This document shows, one piece after another, positions 13,534 through 16,744 of a stretch of 16,744 nucleotides of DNA (within the stretch, counting starts at the first letter, position 1; each line of letters begins with the position of its first letter). Both the position numbers and the translations under genes were made by a program. The DNA lies in the NCBI GenBank assembly GCA_964496245.1, contig CAZBZG010000078.1, forward strand, positions 1 to 16,744, given 5' to 3'. The stretch comes from CAZBZG01 sp964496245 (GTDB lineage Bacteria > Planctomycetota > SZUA-567). The notes under the pieces were generated by a model. It was not told the origin of the DNA. It saw only the letters and a list, made by a program, of their open reading frames with translations, and made no database searches.

Positions 13534-14289
13534 TCACTGCCCGTATTTGACGATGGCCTCGAAGGAATCCGGCTCCAGACTGGCGCCGCCCACCAGCGCC
13601 CCGTCGATGTCCGGCTGGGCCATGAGCTCCTTGACGTTGGCCGGCTTGACCGACCCGCCGTACTGGATGCGGATGGCCGCAGCCGTGTCAGCACCGAAGA
13701 GACCCTCCAGCAGTCCGCGCAGGTAGGCATGGACCTCCTGCGTCTGGTCGGGCGTGGCCGTCTTGCCCGTGCCGATGGCCCAAACCGGCTCGTAGGCCAC
13801 GGTCACCGAGGCCATCTGCTCGGGCCCCAACCCCGCCAGCCCGTTGACCACGTGGTCCTTGACCACCGCCTGGGTCCGGTCGGCCTCACGCTCTTCCAGG
13901 GTCTCCCCGCAGCACAGGATGACCTCGAGCCCGGCGCCGAGTGCGGCATGCACCTTCTTGTTGGCCGTCTCATTGGTCTCGCCGAAGTACTGGCGGCGCT
14001 CCGAGTGACCGACCACGGTGAAGACGCCCCCGGCCTCCTGGATCATGCCCGGTGCGACTTCACCCGTGTAGGCGCCCGAAGCCTCCCAGAAGCAGTTCTG
14101 CGCGCCGATCTTGACGCGGGTGTTCTGCAGCGCTTCGGCCACCGACCGGATCGTGAGGAACGGGACGGCCAGGCCGATCTCCACGTCGCTGACGTTCGCA
14201 ACCCGACCCCTGAATTCGTTCGCAAAGGCCAGCGCTTCGGCAATCGTCTTGTTCATCTTCCAGTTGCCTGCCATGAAGGGGGTACGCAT
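13534..14289 (-). CDS. tpiA: Triosephosphate isomerase
   Basis: TpiA interconverts dihydroxyacetone phosphate and glyceraldehyde 3-phosphate in glycolysis and gluconeogenesis. The start chosen is the ATG at 14289 with AAGGAGAG 6 bases upstream; it gives 251 residues, the family norm, and begins MRTPFMAGNWKMN. An in-frame start 12 codons earlier would add residues with no family counterpart. Active-site residues are N9 and K11 (NWKMN), H95 (VVGHSERR) and E167 (AYEPVWAIGTGK), with loop 6 at 168-176 and the phosphate-binding YGGSVKP in the C-terminal third. It is followed by secG and preceded by aroF in the minus-strand block. Confidence 0.97.
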   Translation of the reverse strand: MRTPFMAGNWKMNKTIAEALAFANEFRGRVANVSDVEIGLAVPFLTIRSVAEALQNTRVKIGAQNCFWEASGAYTGEVAPGMIQEAGGVFTVVGHSERRQYFGETNETANKKVHAALGAGLEVILCCGETLEEREADRTQAVVKDHVVNGLAGLGPEQMASVTVAYEPVWAIGTGKTATPDQTQEVHAYLRGLLEGLFGADTAAAIRIQYGGSVKPANVKELMAQPDIDGALVGGASLEPDSFEAIVKYGQ

Positions 14290-14373
14290 GCTCTCTCCTT
14301 GTGTCTGGGGAAGCTGGCTTACCACAGTCGGGCGGGGCCTCGGCCGCCAGGCCGTGACACGCCCCGTGTGCTG

Positions 14374-15387
14374 TCAGAGGCTCCGTCCCACGGTTTCGGC
14401 GACCGTCCGGCACCGGCGCACCAGGTCCTCGAATGCGTCGAAGGTCAGGGACTGCTGTCCGTCGCTGCGTGCCTCGGACGGATTGGGGTGCACCTCGACC
14501 ATGAGCGCATCCGCCCCGGCCGCGATCGCCGCCAGGGCCAGGCTCGGCACGTACTCCACGTGTCCGCTCGCATGCGAAGGATCCACGCACACCGGCAGGT
14601 GGGACCCCTTCTTGAGCACGGGAACGGCGGAGATGTCGAGCGTATTGCGGGTGGCCGTCTCGAACGTGCGGATGCCCCGTTCGCACAGGATCACGTCCGT
14701 GCAACCGCCGTCGAGCAGGTATTCGGCGCTCATCAGCAGATCCTCGATGGTCGCGGCCATGCCGCGTTTGAGGAAGACGGGTTTGTGCACGGGCGCCACT
14801 TCCTTGAGCAGGTCGTAATTCTGCATGTTGCGGGCGCCGATCTGGAGAATGTCGGCATAGGCCGCCACCAGGTCGATCGTCCGCGGGTGCATGACCTCCG
14901 TGATAACCGGGAGACCCGTCTCCTGACCCGCGTCGGCGAGCAGCTTGAGCCCTTCCTCGCCCATGCCTTGGAAGGAGTAGGGGCTGCTGCGGGGCTTGAA
15001 GGCGCCGCCGCGCAACACAGAGGCGCCAGACGCCTGCACCGCCCGCGCGGTCGAACGCACCTGTTCCTCGGACTCCACGCTGCAGGGCCCGGCGATCATC
15101 ACGATGGCCTTCTCCCCGAACGTCGCGCCCTTGACCGAGAAGGTCGTATCCGACGGATGGAACTCCCGGCTCGTCTGCTTGAACGGCTTGAGGATGCGCA
15201 CCGCGTCCTCGACACCGGGCAGCATCTTGAACTTCTCGACCGAGAGATCGTGCCGGCCCGTGCGCACGCCGATGACTGTGCGTTCGACGCCGCGGTCCAC
15301 GTGGGGTTCGCACCCGGCCGCCTCGATCGTCTGGACCACGCGGTCCACGTCGGCGTCCGCGGCATTGACTTTCATGACGATGATCAC
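14374..15387 (-). CDS. aroF: 3-deoxy-7-phosphoheptulonate synthase, type I-beta (AroF/AroG)
   Basis: This enzyme condenses phosphoenolpyruvate and erythrose 4-phosphate to DAHP, the first step of the shikimate pathway. The 337 residues form an N-terminal ferredoxin-like regulatory domain (~1-70, including GVERTVIGV) and a barrel. Motifs seen are GPCSVE (100-105), RGGAFKPRSSPYSFQG (126-141), IGARNMQN (183-190), LKRGM (206-210), CERGIRTFE (235-243), DPSH (269-272) and VEVHPNP (297-303). Expected metal ligands are C102, H272, E298 and D309. The N-terminal domain is the type found in the Thermotoga maritima enzyme, where it mediates tyrosine/phenylalanine feedback. The start is a GTG at 15387 with GAGG 8 bases upstream; an ATG four codons later is possible but would cut the first beta strand. 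It follows pheA by 10 bases. Confidence 0.95.
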   Translation of the reverse strand: MIIVMKVNAADADVDRVVQTIEAAGCEPHVDRGVERTVIGVRTGRHDLSVEKFKMLPGVEDAVRILKPFKQTSREFHPSDTTFSVKGATFGEKAIVMIAGPCSVESEEQVRSTARAVQASGASVLRGGAFKPRSSPYSFQGMGEEGLKLLADAGQETGLPVITEVMHPRTIDLVAAYADILQIGARNMQNYDLLKEVAPVHKPVFLKRGMAATIEDLLMSAEYLLDGGCTDVILCERGIRTFETATRNTLDISAVPVLKKGSHLPVCVDPSHASGHVEYVPSLALAAIAAGADALMVEVHPNPSEARSDGQQSLTFDAFEDLVRRCRTVAETVGRSL

Positions 15388-15397
15388 GAGAGTGTCC

Positions 15398-16492
15398 TCA
15401 TGCTTCAGACGTAGGCGGGACCGTCACGAGGTGAGCGGCCCGCGGGTAACTGCCGAGGAGCTTGAACTCGTCGGTCTGCTCTTCCACTTCCTTGAGGGTC
15501 ATGTCGATCCGCGGCTCGTTGGCGTGGCCTTCGAGATCGACGAAGAACGAGTACTCCCACTTGATGCGCCGGGAGGGCCGGCTCTCGATGCGGGTCAGAT
15601 TGACGCTGTTGGCCTTGAAGGGCATGAGGGCGCTGTAGAGGCTCCCCGACTCGTGCCGCGCCGAGAAGACGATGCTCGTACGATCGTCGCCCGACGGCCC
15701 GCTGAAACCATGGGCGAGCACGAGGAAACGGGTCGTGTTGTCCGGCTTGTCCTCGATGCCCCGCACCACGCAATCCAGTTCGTAGAGCCGCGCCGCCGCT
15801 TCGCTCGCCACGGCAGCCACCCCTTCCTCCCGCGAGGCCCGTTCGGCAGCCAGGGCTGTAGACGGCACCTCCCGCACCGGGATGCCCGGGAGATTGGCGA
15901 CCAGCCACTGCCGGCACTGGGCCAGCGCATTGGGGTGGCTCACCACCAGTTTGACGTCCCGCATGTCGCAGGCTGCCACGAGATTCTGGTGGATCTCCAG
16001 GAAGATCTCCGAGCAGATCTTGAGATCGGTCTCCATGAGCATGTCCTGGGTGGCATTGACCGATCCCTCGGTGGAGTTCTCGATGGGCACCACGCCGTAG
16101 TCCGCATGGTCCCGGGTCACCGCGAGAAACACGTCCCGGATCTCGGGCTCAAGCAGATATTCCATGGAGGCGCCAAACTTGTTGATGGCCGCCTGATGCG
16201 TGAACGTGCCCTTGGGCCCGAGGCAGGCGATGCGCGTGGGCTTCTCCAGGGCGATGCAGGCGGACATGATCTCCCGGTAGATCGCCTGGAGGTACTGGCC
16301 CTTGAGCGGTCCTTCGCTCAGCTTCCCGACCTTCTCGTAGACCGCCTTCTCCCGCTCGGGGGCGAAGACCGACTGGTCGTTCTCCCGCTTGATCCGGCCG
16401 ATCTCCTTGGCCGCGCCGGCGCGGCGGTTGAGCAGGGCCGTGATATGCCTGTCGCAGTCGTCGATCTCTTGCCGCAGCTGTTCGAGGTCCAT
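15398..16492 (-). CDS. pheA: Bifunctional chorismate mutase / prephenate dehydratase
   Basis: This protein converts chorismate to prephenate and then to phenylpyruvate in phenylalanine synthesis. With the ATG at 16492 it has 364 residues: an AroQ-type chorismate mutase (1-85, LRQEIDDCDRHITALLNRRAG), prephenate dehydratase (~87-260; GPKGTFTHQAA 92-102, VPIENSTEGSV 135-145, catalytic T254-R-F), and a C-terminal ACT domain (~272-350) with the ESRP motif (303-306) used for phenylalanine feedback. GALV is replaced by GSLYSAL-type sequence (283-289). The start is supported by GGAG 6 bases upstream and by the domain beginning at once. The frame is open for 22 more codons but these overlap a promoter. 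The next gene, aroF, is 10 bases away, making a small aromatic amino acid unit. Confidence 0.95.
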   Translation of the reverse strand: MDLEQLRQEIDDCDRHITALLNRRAGAAKEIGRIKRENDQSVFAPEREKAVYEKVGKLSEGPLKGQYLQAIYREIMSACIALEKPTRIACLGPKGTFTHQAAINKFGASMEYLLEPEIRDVFLAVTRDHADYGVVPIENSTEGSVNATQDMLMETDLKICSEIFLEIHQNLVAACDMRDVKLVVSHPNALAQCRQWLVANLPGIPVREVPSTALAAERASREEGVAAVASEAAARLYELDCVVRGIEDKPDNTTRFLVLAHGFSGPSGDDRTSIVFSARHESGSLYSALMPFKANSVNLTRIESRPSRRIKWEYSFFVDLEGHANEPRIDMTLKEVEEQTDEFKLLGSYPRAAHLVTVPPTSEA

Positions 16493-16529
16493 GGTCGGCT
16501 CCATCGGCGCCCATGCGCCGGGGACGCCT

Positions 16530-16558
16530 ACCATACGCCCCCCCGAACGAACTGTCAA
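16530..16558 (-). promoter_or_regulatory. Sigma-70 promoter upstream of pheA
   Basis: On the minus strand the -35 is TTGACA (16553-16558), the spacer is 17 bases and the -10 is TATGGT (16530-16535). Transcription should start near 16523, about 30 bases before the ATG. The first bases of the transcript would form the hairpin CGGCGC-ATGG-GCGCCG (16505-16520), ending just before the GGAG ribosome binding site. The promoter may drive the whole pheA-to-lipid-kinase block. Confidence 0.6.
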
Positions 16559-16632
16559 CCGAAAAGGGCGGCACGGAGGGCCCGCGAGCGCGGACCGCCA
16601 CGCGACCCCCGGCCGCTCCCAGGAGCCTTCGG

Positions 16633-16744
16633 TCAGCGCACCTCGAGCATCGAGAGCCCGTCCAGGATGCGGTTGCGGAGCGAGGGGATCATCTCGTTCT
16701 CCTCGAACTCGACGATCTTGTCGGCGTTCTTGCGGATCTTGTCG
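16633..16744 (-). CDS. C-terminal end of an unidentified gene
   Basis: Only the last 36 codons lie in the window, reading from the right edge to a TGA at 16633-16635. The peptide is DKIRKNADKIVEFEEN followed by EMIPSLRNRILDGLSMLEVR. It looks like a helical, charged protein end with good codon usage for this genome. I do not recognise the family. About 75 bases separate its stop from the -35 box of the pheA promoter, so pheA can be transcribed independently. Confidence 0.55.
   Translation of the reverse strand, partial: DKIRKNADKIVEFEENEMIPSLRNRILDGLSMLEVR

Noticed and set aside
14290..14325. Upstream start for tpiA
   Set aside because: Adds 12 residues before the conserved first strand; the downstream ATG has AAGGAGAG at ideal spacing.
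13195..15414. 739-codon plus-strand frame opposite tpiA and aroF
   Set aside because: Spans several well-supported minus-strand genes and their gaps; a GC-driven antisense frame.
16493..16558. Upstream starts for pheA
   Set aside because: They would place coding sequence over the predicted promoter and add residues with no chorismate mutase counterpart.

Overview
This is a high-GC bacterial window (well above 60% GC by eye), with strong AGGAG-type ribosome binding sites and several near-consensus sigma-70 promoters. The mix of a formylglycine sulfatase cassette under an IclR regulator, a secreted GH5-like glycosidase, a cytosolic-type tpiA-secG-DUF2225-yicC-gmk run and abundant paired REP-like palindromes fits a PVC-group or similar environmental bacterium (Lentisphaerota, Kiritimatiellota, Planctomycetota and relatives). 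That placement is inference. Nothing in the window fixes the phylum.

Layout from left to right. Positions 1-413 carry no gene but are rich in inverted repeats: an imperfect hairpin (22-58), a GTAG-type REP pair (137-206) enclosed by a longer inverted repeat (83-247), and a 24/25 bp hairpin (332-390). Next come two minus-strand genes, a secreted DUF5060/GH5-like glycosidase (414-2228) and, upstream of it, a single-pass membrane coiled-coil protein (2346-3149). A divergent promoter region (3150-3368) has mirrored TTGACA-17-TATAAG promoters. From it a plus-strand pair runs rightward: a 730-residue acidic and coiled-coil protein with three FliM-like SQ(D/E)(D/E)IDAL motifs (3369-5561), then a VanZ-like membrane protein (5571-5978).

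A minus-strand cassette follows: iclR-type regulator (7899-8681), intact sulfatase (6405-7871), and a second sulfatase that survives only as its first ~96 codons (6084-6395). Two copies in the same orientation of a ~120-125 bp paired-REP element (5981-6105 and 8802-8921) bracket the cassette. The broken sulfatase stops inside the first copy.

The right half is one long minus-strand block of core genes, in transcription order: an unidentified gene entering from the right edge (C-terminus only), pheA, aroF (type I-beta DAHP synthase), tpiA, secG, a DUF2225 protein, yicC, gmk and a diacylglycerol-kinase-family lipid kinase. Gaps range from an overlap of 2 bases to about 200 bases. A TTGACA-17-TATGGT promoter precedes pheA. 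PheA and AroF act at the two ends of phenylalanine synthesis; TpiA is glycolytic; SecG, YicC, Gmk and the lipid kinase are housekeeping.

The most interesting points are the REP-bracketed sulfatase cassette with its truncated gene, the FliM-like motif repeats in a non-flagellar coiled-coil protein with a divergently transcribed membrane coiled-coil partner, and the apparently leaderless glycosidase gene.
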